Positions 25,259-33,404 of a stretch of 64,000 nucleotides of DNA are shown here, piece after piece. This DNA comes from Wansuia hejianensis (lineage in GTDB: Bacteria > Bacillota > Clostridia > Lachnospirales > Lachnospiraceae). Position numbers and translations under genes: made by a program. The notes below the pieces were generated by a model, which saw nothing but the letters and a program-made list of their open reading frames with translations, searched no databases and had not been told where the DNA came from. Within the stretch, counting starts at the first letter, position 1, and each line of letters begins with the position of its first letter. The stretch covers positions 1,253,501 to 1,317,500 of the forward strand of contig NZ_CP060635.1 of assembly GCF_014337215.1 (NCBI RefSeq). Reading direction: 5' to 3'.

Positions 25259-26764
25259 TTAATCAACCATATCTTTTAAAAGTAAAGCCTTGGTCACCTG
25301 CTGCGTATGATTATCAATTTCTTTCACACACTGTCCCTGCTTTACAATATATATTCTGTCACAAAGAGCAATTATCTCTTCCAGTTCATCTGAAATATAT
25401 AAAATTGCCGTGTTATTATCACGAGCCAGTTCAGTCACCAGACGATAAATTTCCCCCTTTGCCCCAACATCGATACCACGGGTAGGCTGATCCAGTATCA
25501 GAAGCTTCGGCTCATTTAGAAGGCATTTGCCAATGGCTACTTTCTGCTGATTGCCACCCGAAAGTTTATCAATGCCCTGTTCGACCCCTTCGCATTTGAT
25601 AGACATATGTTGAAACATTTGCTGGGCTTTCCCGTTCAGACTCTTGTAATCCAGTCCCACTCCTCTTTTTAATTTATTTAAATAGGATAACCACATATTT
25701 GCGCCAACATTTAATTTTAATACCAATCCCTCCTGCTTCCGGTCTTCCGGCACCATACTGATTCCATGCCTGACAGCCTGAGTGGGGCTCTTAATGACAA
25801 CCTTCTCTCCATCCAGATAGATCTCTCCCGCTGCCATTTTCTCTGCACCAAATATCATCTTTGCAATTTCACTCCGCCCTGCCCCTACCACACCGGCAAA
25901 TCCTACAATTTCCCCTTTCCTGATCTGAAAGCTTACATTCTTTATACAATCTCTCAGGGTAGTCAGCCCTCTGCATTCCAACAGCATTTCATGATCATTC
26001 TTAGGTTCTCCAATATTTTTCTGAACTACGGATTCCCGGCCAATCATCCACTGAATCAGCTGCTGCGTAGAACATTCGGACGTAACTGCGGTTGTAACCT
26101 TCTCGCCATTACGAAGAACAGTCAACCGGTCTGACACTTCAAAAATTTCCTCCAGGAAATGGGAAATGTAGATAATACTTATACCTTTTCTTTTCAGACT
26201 CTTGATGACCTTAAACAGTTGTTTTGTTTCATTGTGTGACAGGGAAGACGTGGGTTCATCCATTACAATCACCCTGGAATTACAGGAAACAGTCCTGGCA
26301 ATCAGAATAAGCTGCTGCTTTGCCGGCGGGAGTTTCTCTACAAGATCTTCTGCCCTCAGATCAAACTCCAGTTCATCCAGCAGTGTCTGAGCCTCTCTGC
26401 GCATGCCGGCACGGTCTAAAATCCTATGGGCTCTGTCTTTATACAGCTCTCTCCCCAAATAGATATTCTCTGATACATCCCGGCACCCCACTAAATCCAG
26501 TTCCTGATGAATCATGGTGATCCCGCAGCTATACGCGTCACGCGGAGAATGTATACGCACCTTTTTCCCATCATAATAGATTTCACCTTCCGTCAATGTA
26601 TAAATACCATTCAGAATTTTCATAAGCGTGGATTTTCCGGCACCATTAGCGCCCAGAAGTGCATGCACTTCTCCTGTTTTCAGTTCAAAATCCACCTGAT
26701 TCAGCACACGAACTCCTGAAAATTCCTTAATAATGCCTCTCATTTCCAGAATATTTTCACTCAT
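25259..26764 (-). CDS. sugar ABC transporter ATP-binding protein (RbsA/MglA type)
   Basis: Tandem ATPase of a CUT2-family sugar importer, 501 residues, peripheral to the inner face of the membrane. The first nucleotide-binding domain has Walker A GANGAGKST (about 36-44) and Walker B VIVMDEPTSSLS; the second has a degenerate Walker A GVVGAGRSE, signature LSGGNQQKVAIG and LLILDQPTRGID, as usual for RbsA. It is followed by uxuA and preceded by the permease gene (27-base gap). AAGGAG precedes the ATG. The cargo is inferred to be a uronate-related sugar. Confidence 0.92.
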   Translation of the reverse strand: MSENILEMRGIIKEFSGVRVLNQVDFELKTGEVHALLGANGAGKSTLMKILNGIYTLTEGEIYYDGKKVRIHSPRDAYSCGITMIHQELDLVGCRDVSENIYLGRELYKDRAHRILDRAGMRREAQTLLDELEFDLRAEDLVEKLPPAKQQLILIARTVSCNSRVIVMDEPTSSLSHNETKQLFKVIKSLKRKGISIIYISHFLEEIFEVSDRLTVLRNGEKVTTAVTSECSTQQLIQWMIGRESVVQKNIGEPKNDHEMLLECRGLTTLRDCIKNVSFQIRKGEIVGFAGVVGAGRSEIAKMIFGAEKMAAGEIYLDGEKVVIKSPTQAVRHGISMVPEDRKQEGLVLKLNVGANMWLSYLNKLKRGVGLDYKSLNGKAQQMFQHMSIKCEGVEQGIDKLSGGNQQKVAIGKCLLNEPKLLILDQPTRGIDVGAKGEIYRLVTELARDNNTAILYISDELEEIIALCDRIYIVKQGQCVKEIDNHTQQVTKALLLKDMVD

Positions 26765-26791
26765 AGCTGTATCTCCTTAAATTTTATGGCA

Positions 26792-27751
26792 TTATTCACG
26801 GCGCCTTGCTGTAATACTATCAATAGCCACAGCTCCGATAAGAATTATGCCGGTGATCGCATCCTGCCAGAAGCTGGATACACCTGCCAGCTGCAATATA
26901 TTCAAAATAATGCCCATGATAAAAGTACCTATTATACAGCCTGAAATAGAACCCTTACCGCCATCCAGAGAAGTTCCGCCAACGATGCAGGCTGACATAA
27001 CTTTTAGTTCATACCCATCCATACCGTCTGCCGTGCACATAAGGATACGCAAAGTGTAGATTAAACCACCGATAGCAGCAAACAGACCGCTGAGTACTAA
27101 AGCAGAAATTTTAATATTATCCGTATTAACACCTGACAGCCAGGCTGCTTTTCTGTTTCCTCCTGTCGCATATACATACTGTCCAAATCTGGTTTTTTTC
27201 AAAACAAAAGCCATGATAACAGCCAGAATAATCCAGATCAGGGCAGGGACTGGGAAGATTCCTCCTATTTTGCCCATGCCGATAAAGTTATAATCAGCCG
27301 GTATTCCGGTAATAGGTTTTGCACCGGTTATAATATAGACTAAGCCACGGACAGATGTCTGCGTACCAAGAGTTGTCACAAACGCATTAACTCCCACTTT
27401 AGTGACCAACAGTCCATTGATAAGCCCTACTGCAATCCCTACACATAATCCTGTAAATATGCCGGCAGCCAAACCGAATTCAATAAACATATATGTAGAT
27501 ACGACTGCCGTCAGCGCACCCGTCGATGAAACTGACATATCAAAGGAACCTGTTATCAGTGCGAATACCATGCCCAGCGCCATGACGCCAATGATAGAAT
27601 TCTGCGCGAGAAGGTTCATAACATTGCTCATTGAGATAAATACCGGATTGATAAAAATACAAATGATAATCATGATTACCAGCACAATGAGCATTGTGAA
27701 TTCTTTTGAAGTAGTTTTCTTACTTTTTGATTTTAAAAATCCTGTTTTCAT
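26792..27751 (-). CDS. sugar ABC transporter permease (RbsC type)
   Basis: Inner-membrane channel subunit of the CUT2 importer, 319 residues, with eight or more hydrophobic helices and the family segments IGVMALGMVFALITGSFDMS and VGGTSLDGGKGS. I use the ATG at 27749-27751, spaced five bases from GAGG, rather than a GTG two codons earlier. One subunit is encoded, so it is expected to act as a homodimer with the tandem ATPase. The solute-binding lipoprotein gene lies 68 bases upstream. Confidence 0.9.
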   Translation of the reverse strand: MKTGFLKSKSKKTTSKEFTMLIVLVIMIIICIFINPVFISMSNVMNLLAQNSIIGVMALGMVFALITGSFDMSVSSTGALTAVVSTYMFIEFGLAAGIFTGLCVGIAVGLINGLLVTKVGVNAFVTTLGTQTSVRGLVYIITGAKPITGIPADYNFIGMGKIGGIFPVPALIWIILAVIMAFVLKKTRFGQYVYATGGNRKAAWLSGVNTDNIKISALVLSGLFAAIGGLIYTLRILMCTADGMDGYELKVMSACIVGGTSLDGGKGSISGCIIGTFIMGIILNILQLAGVSSFWQDAITGIILIGAVAIDSITARRRE

Positions 27752-27819
27752 ATGCACCTCATCTTTTCTTTCGGCCTGGACACAGTATTCTGCCCCACTA
27801 CCTCTTTATTTCTGATTTT

Positions 27820-28845
27820 TTACCATGCCACCTCATAATCATCTGCATTTTCTTTGGTCACTACACTTAGCTCAATACTGCTCAGCGCTCCGAATTCTGC
27901 ATCCGCATTGCTAAAATATTCATTTGCAACTTCTGCTGCCAGCACACCCTGTAATCTAGGATCCTGGTTGATGGTGCCATATACTGTTCCAGCCTCAATC
28001 GCTTCTTTTACATATGAAGGATAATCAAACGCGATAATTTTACCCAACAGTTCTGTTCTTCCTGCAGCTTCACAGGCGGCAACCGCGCCTACGGCATCAT
28101 CCGGCCCCTGGCAAACAATCGCATCTATTTCTCCTGCCGGAAATTTCTGAAGCATATTCTCTACTACCTGAATAGCTGTCTCCTTATTCCATTCGGTGGT
28201 CTGCTCAAATACTACTTCAATCTCCGGCTTATCCTCCAGATATTTATAAAAGCCTTCACTTTCCTGAATCTGAGGGCCGGCCCCAAGTGTACCAATCAGG
28301 TAAGCCACTTTTCCTTCCCCACCTAAAAGCTTCTCTACCATCTGTGCAGACATGCGTCCCGCTTCCACACAATCCATATTTACCTCAGTCAGCACCTCAG
28401 CTCCCTCTCCCAAAGTACGATTCACCGTAATCACTGGAATTCCAGCCTCATTGCACTCCTTTACAGCCGCGACCAGGGCATCTGTCTGGGTAGGCGCCAC
28501 GATAACCATATCTTTTTTCTGGGTAATAAAATTTTCAATAATCTGGGTTTGGGTCGCCGGATCATCTTTACCATCCTGCTGGTCCACCTTATAATTTCCA
28601 TAAGCGTCCAGCGCCTCCGTAGCGGCATTCATCCACGCTACCTGCATAGGCGTCTCAAAATTTGCACAACAGATTCCTATCTCATATACTTCTTTATCAT
28701 CAGTTGATGAAGCTGCAGAAGCTGTTTTAGACTCATCCGATGATTCCGCTGAAACCTTGGAACTATCTGCGGCGCTGTCAGAACATCCCGCCATAATTCC
28801 TGCTAACATTGCTGCGGTCAAAACCATACTTAATTTTTTTCTCAT
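27820..28845 (-). CDS. sugar ABC transporter substrate-binding lipoprotein
   Basis: Extracellular sugar-binding lipoprotein of 341 residues, RbsB type. A lipoprotein signal ends LAGIMAGC, giving acylated Cys21, followed by a Ser/Ala/Glu/Asp-rich linker to about 48. The periplasmic-binding fold has APTQTDALVAAVKECNEAGI in the first lobe and CQGPDDAVGAVAA and IAFDYP in the second. It delivers sugar to the permease encoded next. The GGGGG site fits the ATG. Specificity is inferred from the operon only. Confidence 0.92.
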   Translation of the reverse strand: MRKKLSMVLTAAMLAGIMAGCSDSAADSSKVSAESSDESKTASAASSTDDKEVYEIGICCANFETPMQVAWMNAATEALDAYGNYKVDQQDGKDDPATQTQIIENFITQKKDMVIVAPTQTDALVAAVKECNEAGIPVITVNRTLGEGAEVLTEVNMDCVEAGRMSAQMVEKLLGGEGKVAYLIGTLGAGPQIQESEGFYKYLEDKPEIEVVFEQTTEWNKETAIQVVENMLQKFPAGEIDAIVCQGPDDAVGAVAACEAAGRTELLGKIIAFDYPSYVKEAIEAGTVYGTINQDPRLQGVLAAEVANEYFSNADAEFGALSSIELSVVTKENADDYEVAW

Positions 28846-28883
28846 ACAAATTCCCCCTTAACATGATATTTTTATTTGATTGC

Positions 28884-30044
28884 TTACCATCCAAAAACTT
28901 TTCCGCCTTCTTTTGTTACCAGCACATTCAATTCTTTTCGGAGTCCTCCGATGCCCGGCACATATAAGCCTGGTTCAATAGCAATAACCATGTTCTCTTT
29001 TAAAATGGTTTCTGAATTAGGATTTAACTCCGGTATGGATTCATGATAGGAAAATCCCACGCCATGGCCGGCTGGATGTACATAATATTTTCCATATCCC
29101 GCGTCTTCCATCACCTTACGGGTCGCAAGATCGATATCTCTGGCTGCCGCTCCAATATGTACGGCTTCAACTCCCGCCTGAAAAGCTTTTTCAATTAATT
29201 CCATCATCTCTTTTGAGCGGCCCTGAGCTCCTCCCACCACTGCGGAACGAGTGATATCCGCCCAGTAGCCGTCAACACAGGCACCAATCTCAAAAAGGCA
29301 GCAGTCCCCTTTTTCCAAAACTCTTGCGTCACTGATCACTCCGTCACAGGCAGCAATCTCACTTTTGGGGCCGGTGCTTAACTGAGCCCACGCTCTGGCA
29401 ACTCTTGCACCTTTATAATCTCTGGCGTTAACCTGAATGTGTTTCTCGATTTCATTCACGATATCCACTTCCCGAATCCCCGGCAGATCTACCAGGTCTG
29501 CAAAGCGGTCCATGGCCATAGCCACCAGATCATTTACAATCTTCAGCTTTTCAATGTCACTTTCGTTTTTCACAGCCATCACTTCTGTAATTAAATCTTT
29601 AACAGATACGAAATGGTCACTCCCAAACCCTTCAGCCACCAGCTTCTTCACTTTGCTTCCCACAAGCGACACCTTTCCTGAACAATGGCATGGGGCTATC
29701 ACATCATAGTCCAGTTCAAGTCCGATTACAGATTCATTTGTAATTCCATATTGTCTTGACAGTTCTGCAAAAATCTTTTGAATCTGGATACTTGTATCTT
29801 CTGCATTCATATCAATGTCATCATATACATAAACATTATGCAGTTTTGCTTCCTTAGTATCGATCTCTTCCGCAATTGGAACAATAACGCTGGGATCGCC
29901 TTCAGCCGGAATGGTCATATATGAATACCCGTTCCTCGACCAGTACTGTGTAAATAATGTGAGATTCTGTGGCAGCCTTAAAACAGATACGGCTATCCCC
30001 TGTTCTCTCATCGCCCTTTGATATTCAGGAATATGCTGATACAT
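28884..30044 (-). CDS. M24 family metallopeptidase/creatinase-like protein
   Basis: Pita-bread fold protein of 386 residues. The N-terminal creatinase-like domain spans about 1-150 and the M24 catalytic domain 155-386. Metal-ligand positions can be aligned: residue 252 (Glu, where aminopeptidase P and prolidase have Asp), Asp263 in ADITRS, His327 in PAGHGVG, Glu357 in IEPGLY, Glu371 in RKELNV. The Asp-to-Glu change may alter metal use; creatinases in this fold need no metal. It sits between an aminotransferase and a sugar importer, so cleavage of a sugar-amino acid or guanidino-type conjugate is conceivable (speculation). GGAGG precedes the ATG. Confidence 0.82.
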   Translation of the reverse strand: MYQHIPEYQRAMREQGIAVSVLRLPQNLTLFTQYWSRNGYSYMTIPAEGDPSVIVPIAEEIDTKEAKLHNVYVYDDIDMNAEDTSIQIQKIFAELSRQYGITNESVIGLELDYDVIAPCHCSGKVSLVGSKVKKLVAEGFGSDHFVSVKDLITEVMAVKNESDIEKLKIVNDLVAMAMDRFADLVDLPGIREVDIVNEIEKHIQVNARDYKGARVARAWAQLSTGPKSEIAACDGVISDARVLEKGDCCLFEIGACVDGYWADITRSAVVGGAQGRSKEMMELIEKAFQAGVEAVHIGAAARDIDLATRKVMEDAGYGKYYVHPAGHGVGFSYHESIPELNPNSETILKENMVIAIEPGLYVPGIGGLRKELNVLVTKEGGKVFGW

Positions 30045-30056
30045 AATTTTCCTCCT

Positions 30057-31385
30057 TTAGAATTCTTCCTTCATTTCTTTAAATATCTTGTCAAATTTAT
30101 TCAGGGTGATCTCTATATCTTCCATAGTGTGCTGAACGCTGAACCCATAATGTGCCGGCGCCGCCTGTCCGCAGTCATGCATATAGAGACCATCACGCAG
30201 TGATTTAATCAAGAAGCTCTTAGTCATATCACATCTATAGCTATCTCCTGCTTTTCTCCAGTTATAATCATCTTCTGGGTTTTCTACTCCAAAATAAATG
30301 CCAAATCTTGCACCAATACCACGCACATGGCCTGGAATTCCATGTTTTTTCATCAGCGCATTCATGCCGCCGTACAGCGTATCCGCAAGAGCATCAATGT
30401 GATCATAAAAATCTGGCTCCATAGCCATCTTCATACATTCGATAGACGTCAGCACCGGCATTAAAGCTCCCGTATAAGTACCGCTCATGATCGTCCTGCC
30501 AAGCGGATTCAGCACTTCCATTACTTCTTTTTTCCCACAAAGAGCCGCAATCGGGAAGCCTCCTCCGATCGCTTTCGCGAAGGTTGCAAGATCTGGAGTC
30601 ACTCCGTAATAAGCCTGGGCAGAACCTGGCCTCATGCGCAAACCGGTGATCACCTCATCAAAAATCAGGACAATTCCTTCTCTGCTGCAGATCTCACGTA
30701 CTTTTTCAAGAAAAGCTTTCTGTGCCGGATAGCAGCCGCAATTGAAGCTGACAGGTTCAAGCAAAACGCCGGCGATCTGTCCTTTGTGTGCCTCTACGCA
30801 ACGTTCAAAGGATTCCAAATCATTATACTCTACGTTCCTGATCACTTCTGAAAAGCATTGGGGTGTCCCGGCTGTATCAGAAATATTCTCCACTTCGCCA
30901 ATATCATTCTTTTTTCCCCGGGCCCCATTATGATTATACCATACCAACTCATTCATGCCATGGAAATGTCCCTCGAAACGGATAACGATGTCTTTTCCGG
31001 TATACGCACGGGCCACGCGAACCGCCGCCATAGTTACCTCTGTCCCGGAATTTGAAAAGCGAACTCTTTCCGCACAGGGAAAAAATTCATGAAACAGTTT
31101 TGCCAGCTCCTTATGATATTCAGTTTCAAAATTCATGAAAAATCCCATATCCATAGCTTTCTCAGCAGCTTCTCTTAGTCTTGGATGGTTATGTCCGAAA
31201 AATGCCGCGCCCGATCCGGTATGATAGTCGATATACGCTTTTCCGTCCGCATCAATGATCCGGCTGCCGCTGGCAGACTTCAGATATAATGGCTGCTGCA
31301 ATGTGCTGTTAAATCTTCCGCCTGCAGAGGCTCCGCCTATAAAATACTGTCTGGCCTCATCGTAAATTTCCTGTAACTTGCTCAT
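30057..31385 (-). CDS. class III aminotransferase (glutamate-1-semialdehyde aminomutase-like)
   Basis: PLP enzyme of 442 residues. Cofactor contacts are visible in NSGTEVTMAAVRVAR, LIFDEVITGLR, and the Schiff-base lysine in FAKAIGGGFPIAAL; SGTYTGALMPV resembles the GSA aminomutase phosphate loop. It is unlikely to be HemL because it is the first gene of a sugar-transport/uxu operon and far from heme genes. Amino-transfer from, or 1,2-amino migration on, the transported compound is an inference. AGGAGG precedes the chosen ATG (31383-31385); a reading seven codons longer is not supported. Confidence 0.85.
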   Translation of the reverse strand: MSKLQEIYDEARQYFIGGASAGGRFNSTLQQPLYLKSASGSRIIDADGKAYIDYHTGSGAAFFGHNHPRLREAAEKAMDMGFFMNFETEYHKELAKLFHEFFPCAERVRFSNSGTEVTMAAVRVARAYTGKDIVIRFEGHFHGMNELVWYNHNGARGKKNDIGEVENISDTAGTPQCFSEVIRNVEYNDLESFERCVEAHKGQIAGVLLEPVSFNCGCYPAQKAFLEKVREICSREGIVLIFDEVITGLRMRPGSAQAYYGVTPDLATFAKAIGGGFPIAALCGKKEVMEVLNPLGRTIMSGTYTGALMPVLTSIECMKMAMEPDFYDHIDALADTLYGGMNALMKKHGIPGHVRGIGARFGIYFGVENPEDDYNWRKAGDSYRCDMTKSFLIKSLRDGLYMHDCGQAAPAHYGFSVQHTMEDIEITLNKFDKIFKEMKEEF

Positions 31386-31464
31386 TTTGATCCTCCTGTT
31401 TTCCATTTTTTAATCATCCTGTACATCGACAGGTAAATTTATACATTGATATCTGATATCTATA

Positions 31465-31480
31465 ATCTGATATTTCAGAT
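31465..31480. promoter_or_regulatory. operator candidate O1 of the uxu operon
   Basis: Palindrome ATCTGA-TATT-TCAGAT just downstream of the minus-strand -10, with an additional ATCTGATATC half-site at 31451-31460. It matches the arms of the second palindrome at 31570-31592. Confidence 0.65.
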
Positions 31481-31493
31481 ATCCGTTGATTAA

Positions 31494-31522
31494 ATAATAA
31501 ATAAATATAATTCATATGTCAA
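31494..31522 (-). promoter_or_regulatory. promoter of the aminotransferase-uxu operon
   Basis: Minus-strand TTGACA, 17-base spacer, TATTAT; start site expected near 31487, directly over operator O1, so binding there should block transcription. Confidence 0.75.
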
Positions 31523-31569
31523 TGCATAACTCTACCAAATTTTAACTAAATTTTTGTGAAAATAGTACC

Positions 31570-31592
31570 ATCTGAAATCTGAGATTTCAGAT
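31570..31592. promoter_or_regulatory. operator candidate O2 of gntR
   Basis: Perfect palindrome with arms ATCTGAAATCT and AGATTTCAGAT around a single central G. It lies 15 bases upstream of the gntR -35 and about 48 bases upstream of the uxu -35. Confidence 0.65.
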
Positions 31593-31606
31593 TTCCAATT
31601 TATACA

Positions 31607-31635
31607 TTGACTTTCCTTTAGAAAAAGGCTATATT
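31607..31635 (+). promoter_or_regulatory. promoter of the GntR regulator gene
   Basis: TTGACT (31607-31612), 17-base spacer, TATATT (31630-31635), with the AGGAGG ribosome site and ATG 31663 close behind. Confidence 0.75.
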
Positions 31636-31662
31636 TTTATACATACAGGAGGATTTACAAAC

Positions 31663-32301
31663 ATGGATATTAATACAAACAGTCTGGCAGAACAATTTGC
31701 CAATCTGATATTAGAAATGATTATGAATAAAGAACTGACATCCGGCCAACAGATTCCCACTAAGGAAATAGCGCAAAACTATGGCGTAAGTGCAATGCCT
31801 GTACGCCAGGCACTTCGTGAACTCTGCGACAAAAAGCTGGTCGTCAATAAAGCACGGGTGGGCTATTTTGTTGCAAGCTATACGCCAGAAGAATTAATTC
31901 AAATCTCCAGCTGCAGACGTATGTTCGAGATGTATTGTCTGGATAATTTTTTTGATTCTCTGGATCTGGAAAAACTACATGAACTATATCAACGCATACA
32001 GCAGAATACCGGCGATCACTTTGATAACCTCCAATACCAAAAAGATGATGCCGCTCTTCATTCCAGTTTTGTGAAGGCCTCTAAAAATCCCTATCTTCTG
32101 GACCACTACAACCAAATCAAAGATCTGTTCTCCCTGTGCATTATCTACGACGATAACATGGAAGACAATTATTTATCAAGGGCAGAACATCTCCGCCTTT
32201 TGGAGTATATCTTTGCACGAAAAAAAAGTATAGCTCTTCTCGAATTAAAAAATCATTTAGACCGGGTAGATCGTACAATCATGATGATAGGGAAAATATA
32301 A
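31663..32301 (+). CDS. GntR family regulator (FadR/FCD subfamily)
   Basis: Repressor of 212 residues. The winged helix (about 10-75) has the GntR pattern LTSGQQIPTKEIAQNYGVS then MPVRQALRELCDKKLV; the C-terminal helical FCD-like effector domain spans 80-205 with candidate metal/effector residues in DDAALHSSFVKASKNP and AEHLRLLEY. It diverges from the aminotransferase-ABC-uxu operon, and both promoters carry ATCTGA palindromes, so it is very likely the local regulator. A hexuronate or pathway intermediate is a reasonable effector, by analogy with ExuR/UxuR of the GntR family. Confidence 0.9.
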   Translation: MDINTNSLAEQFANLILEMIMNKELTSGQQIPTKEIAQNYGVSAMPVRQALRELCDKKLVVNKARVGYFVASYTPEELIQISSCRRMFEMYCLDNFFDSLDLEKLHELYQRIQQNTGDHFDNLQYQKDDAALHSSFVKASKNPYLLDHYNQIKDLFSLCIIYDDNMEDNYLSRAEHLRLLEYIFARKKSIALLELKNHLDRVDRTIMMIGKI

Positions 32302-32333
32302 CATAAGAAAAAGTTATGTAACATCACTTTGGG

Positions 32334-32371
32334 GCTTGTTCAGGCATTTCTATGTTACTGCCTGAACAAGC
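32334..32371 (+). terminator. terminator of gntR
   Basis: Perfect 13-base stem GCTTGTTCAGGCA / TGCCTGAACAAGC with a 12-base loop, followed by TTCCATTTTA. The U-tract is interrupted, so efficiency may be moderate. Confidence 0.6.
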
Positions 32372-32423
32372 TTCCATTTTATCATTCGATCAATAGATTG
32401 TCTTCTTGGCGTAAGCGGCTCTT

Positions 32424-33293
32424 TTATGACCTGTCCCTATAATACTTCAGCAGAGCCTGCGTCCCCTCTTCTCCTAACCCTTTTTCTTCCAAAACGCCAC
32501 ACTCCTTCAGCACCTGAGAGAGCACCTTCAGGCTCCCTCCGCAGCTCTCTGAAGCTTCCGCCCCCAGCCGCATATCCTTGATGAAATGCTTCAGCATAAA
32601 ACCCGGCGTGTAATCTCCTGCCAGCCCTTTTGCTGCCACATTACTCATCTGGAAGCTGCCTGCCGCACCTGTGGATATGGCTCCCAGCACCCGTTCAGCG
32701 TCCAGACCGGACAGCTCCGCATAAGATATCGCCTCACAGGCTCCGGCAAGTGCCCCTGCAATGGCAATCTGGTTGCACAGCTTCGTCTTCTGGCCTGCTC
32801 CGGGTCCTCCCATATAAAAAATCTTTTTCCCCATCGCCTCCAATATTGGCAGAACCGCCTGAAAATCCTCTTCCCGCCCTCCGGCCAGTATCGTCAGCGT
32901 GCCTGCCTTCGCGCCGGTATCTCCGCCTGTGACAGGAGCATCCAGTGCATGGACCCCTCTCCTGCGGGCTTCCTCGAAGATCTCTTCCGCCAGGGAAGGA
33001 GATGAGGTGGTCATATCGACTACATATGTCCCCTGTCCCGCGTGTTCCAAAATCCCGTCCTCTCCCAGATATAACGCCTTCACATCCGCAGGATATCCTA
33101 CGATCGTGACCACAGCCTCACACTGTTTTGCACACTCCCCGGGACTGGCGCACCAGTGAGCCCCCTGTTCCAAAAGCGGCGCCGCTTTCTCCTTAGTACG
33201 GTTATAGACATACATTTCATACCCTGCTTTCATCAAATTCCGCACCATTGCCGCTCCCATGATCCCTGTTCCGATCCAGCCTATTTTCTTCAT
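32424..33293 (-). CDS. NAD-dependent beta-hydroxyacid dehydrogenase (GarR/3-hydroxyisobutyrate dehydrogenase family)
   Basis: Oxidoreductase of 289 residues acting on tartronate semialdehyde, 3-hydroxyisobutyrate or a similar beta-hydroxyacid. The Rossmann loop is IGWIGTGIMGAAM (4-16), the substrate signature DAPVTGGDTGAKAGTL (about 117), and the catalytic lysine lies in GAGQKTKLCNQ (about 170). I start at ATG 33293, spaced eight bases from AAGGGGATG; the longer reading begins upstream of a good ribosome site. It has its own promoter and is not part of the uxu operon. A link to sugar-acid catabolism is possible but not shown. Confidence 0.88.
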   Translation of the reverse strand: MKKIGWIGTGIMGAAMVRNLMKAGYEMYVYNRTKEKAAPLLEQGAHWCASPGECAKQCEAVVTIVGYPADVKALYLGEDGILEHAGQGTYVVDMTTSSPSLAEEIFEEARRRGVHALDAPVTGGDTGAKAGTLTILAGGREEDFQAVLPILEAMGKKIFYMGGPGAGQKTKLCNQIAIAGALAGACEAISYAELSGLDAERVLGAISTGAAGSFQMSNVAAKGLAGDYTPGFMLKHFIKDMRLGAEASESCGGSLKVLSQVLKECGVLEEKGLGEEGTQALLKYYRDRS

Positions 33294-33326
33294 ATGACAT
33301 TCATCCCCTTTCCATCTGTACTTCTC

Positions 33327-33355
33327 ATTATACATTCTTTCTAATCTGCACTCAA
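33327..33355 (-). promoter_or_regulatory. promoter of the hydroxyacid dehydrogenase gene
   Basis: Minus-strand TTGAGT, 17-base spacer, TATAAT, 34 bases before the start codon. Confidence 0.7.
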
Positions 33356-33369
33356 GCCGGAACTATTCG

Positions 33370-33378
33370 CATATAATA
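33370..33378 (+). promoter_or_regulatory. possible sporulation-type -10 element before the LysM-GH18 gene
   Basis: CATATAATA fits the CATANNNTA -10 of sigma-E/sigma-K promoters and lies 27 bases before the start codon. The -35 is not convincing for sigma-A; CAC at 33349 could be a sigma-K -35 with a long spacer. Confidence 0.3.
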
Positions 33379-33404
33379 AAAAGAAACTATGTTCCGGAGA
33401 CAAC

